From: an uncultured Collinsella sp.
GTDB taxonomy: Bacteria > Actinomycetota > Coriobacteriia > Coriobacteriales > Coriobacteriaceae
Direction of reading: 5' to 3'
Assembly: GCA_900541145.1 (NCBI GenBank)
Contig: UQIH01000002.1
Span: 62,001 to 126,000, forward strand
DNA: 64,000 nt
The position numbers and the translations under genes were made by a program. The notes beneath the pieces are model-generated. The model did not search any database. It was not told the origin of the DNA and worked only from the letters and a program-made list of their open reading frames with translations. Each line of letters opens with the position of its first letter. The stretch's first letter is position 1. Of this stretch, positions 36,547-44,053 are shown piece after piece.

Positions 36547-38004
36547 ATGAGCGATAGCCAGAACATGTCCGATGAGGTACGCGCCCGCCTGCGCGCCATT
36601 CCTTCCGTCAATGAGCTGCTTGCCGAGTGGCCGGTAGTGAAGGCGGCGGGGGAGACCTGCGACGCGGTGGTGCATGCCGCCGTGACGGCCGAGCTCGACG
36701 AGGAGCGCGCAGCCATTCGCGCCGGTGCTGCCCCGCGCTCTAAGCGCGACCTAGCCTCGGCCATCGAGTGGCGTGCGCACCGCTCCGCGCTGCCGAGCCT
36801 GCGTCCCGCCGTTAACGCCACGGGTGTGGTTATCCATACCAACCTGGGTCGAGCCCCGCTCGCGGAGTCGGCCGCCAAGGCCGTGGCAGAGGTCGCGCGC
36901 GGCTACAGCACGCTCGAGTACAGCGTGGATACCTGCTCGCGCGGGTCGCGCAAAGAGCATGCCGCGCAACTCATCCGCTCGCTTACCGGTGCCGAGGATG
37001 CGTTGGTCGTCAACAATAACGCGGCCGCCGTGCTGTTGGTGTTGGCAACCCATGCCGCGGGCAAGGAGGTCATCGTCAGCCGCGGCGAGCTTGTCGAGAT
37101 TGGCGGCAGCTTCCGCATCCCCGATGTCATGGTGGCCTCGGGCGCCAAACTCGTCGAGGTCGGGGCCACCAACCGCACGCATTTGAGCGACTACGAGCGT
37201 GCCATCACGCCCGATACGGCGATGATCCTCAAGGTTCATCCTTCCAACTATCGCATCGAGGGTTTCCACGAGGAGGTGGGTTCTCGGGAGCTTGCGGCGC
37301 TTGCTCACAAGCATGGCCTGCTGTTCTACGAGGACCAGGGCTCGGGCGCGCTGTTGCCCGATGACATCCTGGTGCGCGGCGGTGAGGAGCCCACGCCGGC
37401 TTCGGTCGCGGCGGGGCTCGATATCGTGTCGTGCTCGGGCGATAAGCTGCTCGGTGCCGCACAAGCGGGCATTATCATGGGCCGTCGCGATCTGGTCCAG
37501 GCCTGCGGGTCGCATCCGCTTATGCGTGCCCTGCGCCCGGGCAAGCTCGCGCTGGCGGCGCTCGAGGCTACACTGCGCATTTACATGGATGGGGCGGATG
37601 TGGCCCATCGCGAGGTGCCGGTGCTCAATATGCTCACGCTTCCGCAGGCTCATCTGGAGCGTCGCGCACGCAAACTACGCGAGCTGATGGTGGCGGGCCT
37701 CGATAAGGCGGGTTGCCCGTGCGCCGTGCAGGTGGAAATCGTCGAGGAGTCGTCGACTCCCGGCGGCGGCTCGCTGCCTACCGTCGAGCTGCCCACGATG
37801 TGCGTGGCCGTCTGCCCGGTCGACGGGCGCCTGTCCCTCGACGCGCTCAAGCGCTCTCTCGTCCAAGACTTCGATACGCCCGTCGTCACGCGCGCCTCGC
37901 ACGACCGCATTTTGTTTGATGTGCGCACACTCGTGGGCGACCGCGATATCGAGACGGCGGCATCGACGCTCGTCGCGTGCGTTGAGAAGGCGGTGCGCCG
38001 ATGA
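36547..38004 (+). CDS. selA: L-seryl-tRNA(Sec) selenium transferase SelA
   Basis: 485 residues (E. coli SelA 463). PLP enzyme that converts Ser-tRNA(Sec) to Sec-tRNA(Sec) with selenophosphate. Lys300 in CSGDKLLGAAQAG is the Schiff-base lysine; NATGVVIHTNLGRAPL is the typical N-domain block. ATG preceded by GAAAGG. It overlaps selB by four nucleotides (ATGA), and tRNA-Sec follows selB. Confidence 0.95.
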   Translation: MSDSQNMSDEVRARLRAIPSVNELLAEWPVVKAAGETCDAVVHAAVTAELDEERAAIRAGAAPRSKRDLASAIEWRAHRSALPSLRPAVNATGVVIHTNLGRAPLAESAAKAVAEVARGYSTLEYSVDTCSRGSRKEHAAQLIRSLTGAEDALVVNNNAAAVLLVLATHAAGKEVIVSRGELVEIGGSFRIPDVMVASGAKLVEVGATNRTHLSDYERAITPDTAMILKVHPSNYRIEGFHEEVGSRELAALAHKHGLLFYEDQGSGALLPDDILVRGGEEPTPASVAAGLDIVSCSGDKLLGAAQAGIIMGRRDLVQACGSHPLMRALRPGKLALAALEATLRIYMDGADVAHREVPVLNMLTLPQAHLERRARKLRELMVAGLDKAGCPCAVQVEIVEESSTPGGGSLPTVELPTMCVAVCPVDGRLSLDALKRSLVQDFDTPVVTRASHDRILFDVRTLVGDRDIETAASTLVACVEKAVRR

Positions 38005-39968
38005 GTGAGGCCGAAGCGTTGGTGGAATGCCCCGTTATCGTAGGTACGGCGGGCCACGTCGACCACGGTAAGTCGGCACTGATCGAGGCGCTGACCGGCA
38101 AGAATCCCGACCGTCTGGAGGTCGAGCGCCGTCGCGGCATGACGGTGGAGCTGGGCTTTGGCGAACTGGCACTGCCGAGTGGCAAGATCGTCGGCCTGGT
38201 CGACGTGCCGGGCCACGCGCATTACCTGCGCGCCATGGTGCAGGGCGCTACGGGCATTGATGTTGCCGTGTTGGTGGTTTCGGCCGTCGAGGGCGTGATG
38301 CCACAGACCCGCGAGCACGTGCATGTGCTGGAGCTGCTGGGCGTCACACACATGGTGGTCGCGCTGACGATGTGCGACCTGGCCGATAGCGAAATGATTG
38401 AGCTTGCCGAGCTCGACGTCGATGACTTTTTGTCGGGTACCGTGTTTGCGGACGCGCCGATCGTGCCTGTGTCGTCCAAGACCGGCGCGGGAATCGATGA
38501 CCTGCTGGCTGCGCTCGACGAGCAGGTTGCCGCTTGCTGGGATGCCTGCCGTGCCCGTGCCGAGCTCACCGATGCCGCACCGCGTCTGCCCATCGACCGC
38601 TGCTTTACGATCAAGGGCGCCGGCACCGTCGTGACGGGAACGCTGCACGATGCGCCGGTTGCGGTGGGCGATGAGCTTGTCGCGCTGCCGTCGCGCACGG
38701 CCTGCCGCGTACGCGGGATCCAAGTGCATGGCGACACGCAGCAGGCGCTGCCCGGTCAGCGTGTGGCGCTCAACCTGGTGGGCGATGGCGTCGCTGCGCT
38801 CGATCGCGGTGAGATGCTCGGCGTGGGGGGTCGCTTTTGCCAGACGCTGCGCTTTATGATGGCGTTTACGTATTTGGGTCGCGAGGGAGCCAAGCCGCGT
38901 GTGCTCGAGTCGGGTGCGCGTGTTCACGTGATGGCGGGTACGGCCGAAGTCGTCGGTCGTATCATGCTCATGGAGGGCGAGGCCCCCATGGCGGTGGGCG
39001 AGACGCGAGTGGTGCAGGTGCGCTTGGAGGAACCGCTGCCGCTGCGCGCCGGCGACCATGCCGTGGTGCTGTCCTATTCGCCCGTGATGCTTGTTGGCGG
39101 CGGGCGCGTGCTGCTTTCGCGCTGCCGTCGCTCGCGCGAACTTACTGAGGGGGAGCGCGTGCTGTACGCGGCGCTTGAGGCCGGAGATATTGCGGGCGGT
39201 GTGGGCGCTTGGCTGGCGCTGCAAGCGCTGCCGGTTGCGGCGGTTAATGTTGCCGCGGCTTTGGATCTTGGCGTCGGCGAGGTCGATACCGCACTGCGCG
39301 GGTTGGTGGCGCAGGGCGCTGCTTGCGCGCTTGCTGGCTCGGATGGCTCGCTGTATGCAGATTCTTCCTCGCTCGACGCCGCGATGGATGCACTGGCGGC
39401 GACCCTGTCGGCCATGCACGCGGCGGCTCCCAAGGAGACGGGCTTTACGCCCGGCGCCGTTGCCCATGCTGCGTGGCCTGCCGCTGATGAAGGCGTTGCC
39501 GCAGCTCTGATTGCCGAGGGCTGCTCGCGTGGCGTGTGCGCCGCCGAGGGCGCCGAGGTATTCGATCCGCATTCGGCCGCCGCGGCGGCACGCGTGGTGC
39601 GAGAGGCTTGTGAGCGGATCGTCGCGCTGCTTGACGAGGCTGGCCTGGATGCACCGGCGCTTCCCGAGGTGGGCGAACAGCTGCAGCTCGGCCGCGACAC
39701 CATGACGCGTGCCCTGCGCGAACTTTCGCTCAACCGCTCGATCGTTAAGGTCGAGCGCGACGTTGCCCTGTCTGCTGCCGCCGAGGCCCATGCGCGTGAG
39801 CTCGTCGCCGCCGCCATCGAGGCAGCCGGCGGCGCAGCCACCACGAGCGTGCTGCGTGAGGCCCTGGGCGTGTCGCGCAAACGCGCCATCAGCATCTTGG
39901 AGCACCTGGATGCCGTGCGCTTTACGGTGCTCGACAAGGATGCCGGCGGCCTGCGCTCCCTGCGCTAG
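38001..39968 (+). CDS. selB: Selenocysteine-specific elongation factor SelB
   Basis: 655 residues. The EF-Tu-like GTPase domain has GTAGHVDHGKSALIEALTG (about 12-30) and VDVPGHAHYLRAM. The C-terminal ~250 residues hold winged-helix repeats that bind SECIS RNA (ending KRAISILEHLDAVRFT). It delivers Sec-tRNA to UGA codons of fdhF and selD. Overlaps selA at ATGA; tRNA-Sec starts 37 nt downstream. Confidence 0.95.
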   Translation: MSEAEALVECPVIVGTAGHVDHGKSALIEALTGKNPDRLEVERRRGMTVELGFGELALPSGKIVGLVDVPGHAHYLRAMVQGATGIDVAVLVVSAVEGVMPQTREHVHVLELLGVTHMVVALTMCDLADSEMIELAELDVDDFLSGTVFADAPIVPVSSKTGAGIDDLLAALDEQVAACWDACRARAELTDAAPRLPIDRCFTIKGAGTVVTGTLHDAPVAVGDELVALPSRTACRVRGIQVHGDTQQALPGQRVALNLVGDGVAALDRGEMLGVGGRFCQTLRFMMAFTYLGREGAKPRVLESGARVHVMAGTAEVVGRIMLMEGEAPMAVGETRVVQVRLEEPLPLRAGDHAVVLSYSPVMLVGGGRVLLSRCRRSRELTEGERVLYAALEAGDIAGGVGAWLALQALPVAAVNVAAALDLGVGEVDTALRGLVAQGAACALAGSDGSLYADSSSLDAAMDALAATLSAMHAAAPKETGFTPGAVAHAAWPAADEGVAAALIAEGCSRGVCAAEGAEVFDPHSAAAAARVVREACERIVALLDEAGLDAPALPEVGEQLQLGRDTMTRALRELSLNRSIVKVERDVALSAAAEAHARELVAAAIEAAGGAATTSVLREALGVSRKRAISILEHLDAVRFTVLDKDAGGLRSLR

Positions 39969-40004
39969 ATTGGCTGCTTGGTTTGGTAAAATACCGCCGC
40001 ACTT

Positions 40005-40101
40005 GGGAACGGATGGGCTCCGGTGGGCTCCGCGGTCCTCAAAACCGTTGCGAGGCGTGCAAAACGTCTTGGATGTGTTCGATTCACATACGTTCCCGCC
40101 A
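40005..40101 (+). tRNA. selC: tRNA-Sec (selC, anticodon TCA)
   Basis: 97 nucleotides with encoded CCA. Acceptor arm GGGAACG/CGTTCCC, discriminator G, anticodon stem CGGT/ACCG with loop CCTCAAA (anticodon TCA), long variable arm and T-loop TGTTCGATTCA. The long acceptor-T stack and large variable arm are typical of bacterial selC. It sits directly after selB. Confidence 0.96.
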
Positions 40102-40255
40102 TACGCTACCAGCGCTTTTGTGCTCGCGGTCTTGCTGCGTGCCGCAAAGGCGCTGTTTTGTTTTTGCACGAGCTTTTCGTAGCGCTGCTATTTCGGTGGC
40201 TGTATTTAGCTTTGTGCACCGGGTTTCGAGCATGCCGATGGAGGTGTTTTGCCGT

Positions 40256-40888
40256 ATGACTACCGTAAGACGTGCCGATCTTTCTTGTGTCGTCCAAGCG
40301 GGTGGGCTGTCCTCGCGCATGGGCTGTGATAAGGCTCGCATGGCGTTTTGCGGCGAGCCGCTTATCGAACGCGTGCTGGGTCGGCTGGCGCCAGTTGCCG
40401 GCGAGTTGGTCGTGACGACTTCGCGTCCCAGCGAGCTTGCCTATCTTGAGGAGCGCGCGTTTGGCGGTCTTGTACCACGCGTGGTAGCGGACCTTGAAGG
40501 GTCGGCAGGCGCCATGCGCGGCATCGCGAGCTCGCTGGCTGCGGCTCGGCTGCCTCTCGTGGCGATCGTCGCCTGCGATATGCCGTTTGTCTCACCGGAA
40601 CTCATCGGCGCGCTTGCCGATCGTGTTGAGGCCGAGGCGCTCGATGTGTGCGTGCCGCGCGAGGAGCGGGGGATTGAGCCGCTTTGCGCCGTCTGGCGCC
40701 GTGACGCGTGTGCGCCGGTTGCCCAAGAGCTGCTCTCCTGCGACCGACAGCGCATTCGCTGTCTGATCAATCGCGTTCAGGCCGGTTATATGGATGAGCC
40801 GCAGATCGTTAAGGTCGCCGGCTCGACGCTCTGCTTCGAGAACGTCAATACGCCCGAGGAGTTTGCGGCGGCCGAGTTGCTCGCCTAG
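40256..40888 (+). CDS. mobA: Molybdenum cofactor guanylyltransferase MobA-like
   Basis: 210 residues. Nucleotidyltransferase signature VVQAGGLSSRMGCDKARM near the N terminus and VACDMPFVSPELI with the catalytic-metal Asp. Converts Mo-MPT to the MGD form used by FdhF and the enzyme at 34377. The start is set at ATG 40256 after GAGG; the longer frame runs back into tRNA-Sec. A MocA (cytidylyl) role for the hydroxylase at 44053 is an alternative, but the GGLSSRMG motif favours MobA. Confidence 0.8.
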   Translation: MTTVRRADLSCVVQAGGLSSRMGCDKARMAFCGEPLIERVLGRLAPVAGELVVTTSRPSELAYLEERAFGGLVPRVVADLEGSAGAMRGIASSLAAARLPLVAIVACDMPFVSPELIGALADRVEAEALDVCVPREERGIEPLCAVWRRDACAPVAQELLSCDRQRIRCLINRVQAGYMDEPQIVKVAGSTLCFENVNTPEEFAAAELLA

Positions 40889-40903
40889 ACGATTGGAGTT
40901 GCC

Positions 40904-41299
40904 ATGTCCCACGATATTTGCCCCGACACGGGGGAGCCTTGCACTTGCGATGGTTCCGAGCCCTGTACCTGCGGTTGCGGTGGCTGCGGACATACTGCGG
41001 AAGAGGAAGCGGCCGCTGCGGCGTATCGTGAGGCACACCGCGAAGGCCCGTCCGGTGATGCCCTCGACCACGAGCGCAAGATTATCGTTTCGTTCGACAG
41101 CACCTTCGATGTGATGGAGTGCGAGCAGCTTTGCCTGGATGCCGGCGTGCCCGGGCGCATCATGCCGCTGCCCGGCTCCATCACCGCTGGCTGCGGGCTG
41201 TGCTGGGCCATGCCGTTCTCGGGCGATGCTCTCGCCGCCTTCCGCGCTGCCACCGAAGGCCGCATAACCCCCGCCGACTACCATCAGCTCGTCCTCTAA
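40904..41299 (+). CDS. DUF3343 Se/S carrier-like protein with Cys-rich N terminus
   Basis: 131 residues. The C-terminal ~75 residues are a DUF3343 domain (IMPLPGSITAGCGLCWAMP), paralogous to 13115-13366. The first 30 residues contain seven cysteines (6, 13, 15, 21, 23, 25, 28) and His30 in CxC and CxxC spacings, a metal- or chalcogen-binding tail absent from the other paralogue. It follows mobA by 15 nt and shares the leader TTGGAGTTGCC with the other DUF3343 gene. Together with its place after selA-selB-selC-mobA this suggests a selenium or sulfur hand-off to molybdoenzymes. Confidence 0.75.
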   Translation: MSHDICPDTGEPCTCDGSEPCTCGCGGCGHTAEEEAAAAAYREAHREGPSGDALDHERKIIVSFDSTFDVMECEQLCLDAGVPGRIMPLPGSITAGCGLCWAMPFSGDALAAFRAATEGRITPADYHQLVL

Positions 41300-41553
41300 C
41301 CGCCGGCACCACAAAGGCGCCTGTCCCCAATGTGGTGGTTTGGAACACGTGGACGAAACAGGTTTGAAACACGGGTTTTGCACGTCAGGCACTCAAAAAC
41401 GCTTCTACCTGCATCGTAATCAAAACGAAACATCTGCTCGTCGGCTTATGCGAAACTTTGCTGCAACAGTGCGATATTATCCATACTCGATAAAGCTCGC
41501 GGCGCATGGGGCGCCTCGAACGACACTTTTCTTTTCCATCAATTGGAGGAAGC

Positions 41554-42909
41554 ATGAGCTACACGCAGAAAGTTCTCGACGAGCTCAAGGCCCGCTATCC
41601 CGAGCAGCCTGAGTTCATCCAGGCCGCGACCGAGATTCTCGGCACCATCCAGCCGGCGCTCGACGCCCATCCCGAGTACGAGGAGGCCGCCCTGCTTGAG
41701 CGCCTCGTCGAGCCCGAGCGCATTGTCATGTTCCGTGTTCCCTGGGTCGACGACCAGGGCAAGGTTCAGGTCAACCGCGGTTACCGCGTCGAGTTCAACT
41801 CTGCCATTGGACCCTACAAGGGCGGCCTGCGCTTTAACCCGACGGTCACCCTGGGTATGCTCAAGTTCCTGGGTCTGGAGCAGATCCTCAAGAACAGCCT
41901 GACCACCCTTCCCATGGGCGGCGGCAAGGGCGGCTCCGACTTTGACCCCAAGGGCAAGTCCAACAACGAGATCATGCACTTCTGCCAGTCCTTCATGACC
42001 GAGCTCTATCGTCATATTGGCCCCAACACCGACGTTCCCGCCGGCGACCTGGGCGTTGGCGGCCGCGAGGTTGCCTACCTGTTCGGTCAGTACAAGCGCC
42101 TGACCAACGAGTGGACCGGCGTTCTTACCGGCAAGGGCCTCTCCTTTGGCGGCTCGCTCGCCCGTACCGAGGCCACCGGTTATGGTCTGGCCTACTTTGT
42201 GGACGAGTACCTTAAGAGCCGCGGCGACTCCTTCGAGGGCAAGAACGTCGTCGTTCACGGCTCCGGCAACGTCGCTATCTACGCGGTCCAGAAGGTCACT
42301 CAGCTCGGCGGCAAGGTGCTCGCCTGCTCCGATACCCACGGCTGGGTCGAGGATCCCGACGGCATCGACTACACCGTGCTCGAGCACATCTACAACAAGA
42401 AGCGCTCTGGCCACGACAAGGGTGTTACGCTCGCTATGTACGTTGACGAGAAGCCCAACGCCGTGTGGCACGAGGGCGACGGCCGCGGCGTGTGGCAGCT
42501 TCCCTGCGATATCGCGCTGCCCTGCGCTCGCGAGAACACGCTGCTGCTCGAGGACGCCCAGGCACTCGTCGCCAACGGCTGCAAGGTGGTCGGCGAGGGC
42601 GCGAACATGCCCACGACCATCGAGGCCACGACTTACTTCCAGGAGAACGGCGTCGCCTTTATGCCCGGTAAGGCTGCCAACGCCGGCGGCGTGCTCGTGT
42701 CCGGCCTGGAGATGAGCCAGAACGCCGAGCACCTGTCCTGGACCTTCGAGGAGGTCGACGGCAAGCTCGAGCAGCTCATGCGCGGCATGTTCCACAACGT
42801 GGACGACACCGCCAAGGAGTACGGCCAGGAGGGCAACTTCGTCATGGGCGCCAACATCGCCGGCTTCCTGAAGGTCGCCGACGCCATGCTCGCCCAGGGC
42901 GTCTGCTAA
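41554..42909 (+). CDS. gdhA: NADP-type glutamate dehydrogenase
   Basis: 451 residues, the size of hexameric GdhA enzymes (E. coli 447). Catalytic block PMGGGKGGSDFDPKGKS, glutamate-binding GPYKGGLRF, and coenzyme loop VHGSGNVAIYA. Assimilates ammonium with 2-oxoglutarate. ATG 41554 follows TTGGAGGA. The 254-nt gap upstream (41300-41553) has no gene; it holds near-repeated GTTTGGAACACG / GTTTGAAACACG and AT-rich stretches that may be the promoter. Confidence 0.92.
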   Translation: MSYTQKVLDELKARYPEQPEFIQAATEILGTIQPALDAHPEYEEAALLERLVEPERIVMFRVPWVDDQGKVQVNRGYRVEFNSAIGPYKGGLRFNPTVTLGMLKFLGLEQILKNSLTTLPMGGGKGGSDFDPKGKSNNEIMHFCQSFMTELYRHIGPNTDVPAGDLGVGGREVAYLFGQYKRLTNEWTGVLTGKGLSFGGSLARTEATGYGLAYFVDEYLKSRGDSFEGKNVVVHGSGNVAIYAVQKVTQLGGKVLACSDTHGWVEDPDGIDYTVLEHIYNKKRSGHDKGVTLAMYVDEKPNAVWHEGDGRGVWQLPCDIALPCARENTLLLEDAQALVANGCKVVGEGANMPTTIEATTYFQENGVAFMPGKAANAGGVLVSGLEMSQNAEHLSWTFEEVDGKLEQLMRGMFHNVDDTAKEYGQEGNFVMGANIAGFLKVADAMLAQGVC

Positions 42910-42936
42910 ATCTTCGCTCGACATAGCATGTGATGG

Positions 42937-42966
42937 GGCTCCCAGCTATCTGGCTGGGAGCCTTTT
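42937..42966 (+). terminator. Terminator of gdhA
   Basis: GGCTCCCAG / CTGGGAGCC stem with loop CTATCTGG and TTTT tail, 27 nt after the stop. Confidence 0.9.
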
Positions 42967-42985
42967 CTATCCCGGAGGACTCCTC

Positions 42986-43058
42986 ATAACTTGCGGTGAA
43001 ATACGGACTGTTTAGCGTCCCAGAACGGCTAATCAGTCCGTATTTCACCGCAAGTTAT
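42986..43058. repeat. Palindromic repeat family A, copy 3
   Basis: 73-bp inverted repeat. Outer arms ATAACTTGCGG and CCGCAAGTTAT differ from copies 1, 2 and 4 (AGTTGCGG) by a paired change, so complementarity is kept. The 20-nt core is identical. It lies just after the gdhA terminator. Confidence 0.92.
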
Positions 43059-43150
43059 GGATGGGTGGGTGGATTTTGTCCTAAAACGGTGTGCGGCCCC
43101 TCGTTTGGTACACTTAAAAGTACTGGACAAGTGAAGAGATGGGGGAGAAC

Positions 43151-44053
43151 ATGCTCAAGTTCGGTACCTACGTCCGTGTTGGAAACGCGGCCGAAGCCTA
43201 TGAGCTCTTGCAGAAGAACCGCAACAACAAGATTGTGGGCGGTGGCATCTGGATGCGCCTGGGTTCGCGTCGCGTGGCGACGGCGATTGACCTTTCGGCC
43301 TGCGGACTCGATCAGATCGAGGAGACCGAGACCGAGTTTCGCATCGGTGCCATGTGTACCCTGCGCCAGCTTGAGCGCCATGCCGCGCTCAATGCGCTTG
43401 TCAACAATGTCTTTGAGTTTGCCGTCCACGATATCGTGGGCGTGCAGCTGCGCAATACCGCCACGGTGGGCGGCAGCATCTACGGCCGCTTTGGCTTCTC
43501 GGACGTTCTCTCGGCGTTCCTGGCGCTCGACTCGTATGTTGAGCTGACGGGCGCCGGTCGCGTGCCGCTCGCCGAGTTCGTCGACATGGGCTACGTGCGC
43601 GACGTGATCGAGCACGTCGTGGTCGTTAAGCACGATTACCGCGCAAGCTATGAGGCCGTGCGCAAGGCCGCGACCGACTTCCCCTCCTTAAACGTCACTG
43701 CCGCCTGGTGGGACAACAGCTGGCATGTCACCGTGGGCGCCCGCCCGCTGCGCGCGACCCTGCTGCAGGGCGAGGCATACGGCCTTACTGCCGAGCAGCC
43801 TTCCGAGGACGAGCTTCGCGCCCTGGCCGCGTCCGTACGCGCGTTGAGCTACGGCACCAACATGTGGGGCTCGGCCGACTACCGACGCCGCATCTCGGCC
43901 CCGCTGGCGATTCAGGCCGTGCGTCGCGCCGCCGGCATCGAGCTTTCGGCCGCGCTTGCCCACGAGCTCGAGGGCGTGCAGATTCCTAAGTTTGCCACGG
44001 ACGAGTATTCCTGCCGCCGCGTGCCCGGCGTCGATTCTAGCGAGGTGCGCTAA
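43151..44053 (+). CDS. Molybdenum hydroxylase FAD-binding subunit (XdhB/CoxM/YgfM-like)
   Basis: 300 residues. The FAD-binding PCMH-type N-terminal half has KIVGGGIWMRLGSR and LRNTATVGGSIYGRFGFSD; the C-terminal half is the CO-dehydrogenase flavoprotein C domain. It passes electrons from the iron-sulfur clusters of its partner to NAD or another acceptor. ATG 43151 follows GGGGGAG; ATG 43139 is the alternative. It overlaps the next gene by one base (TAATG). Confidence 0.82.
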   Translation: MLKFGTYVRVGNAAEAYELLQKNRNNKIVGGGIWMRLGSRRVATAIDLSACGLDQIEETETEFRIGAMCTLRQLERHAALNALVNNVFEFAVHDIVGVQLRNTATVGGSIYGRFGFSDVLSAFLALDSYVELTGAGRVPLAEFVDMGYVRDVIEHVVVVKHDYRASYEAVRKAATDFPSLNVTAAWWDNSWHVTVGARPLRATLLQGEAYGLTAEQPSEDELRALAASVRALSYGTNMWGSADYRRRISAPLAIQAVRRAAGIELSAALAHELEGVQIPKFATDEYSCRRVPGVDSSEVR

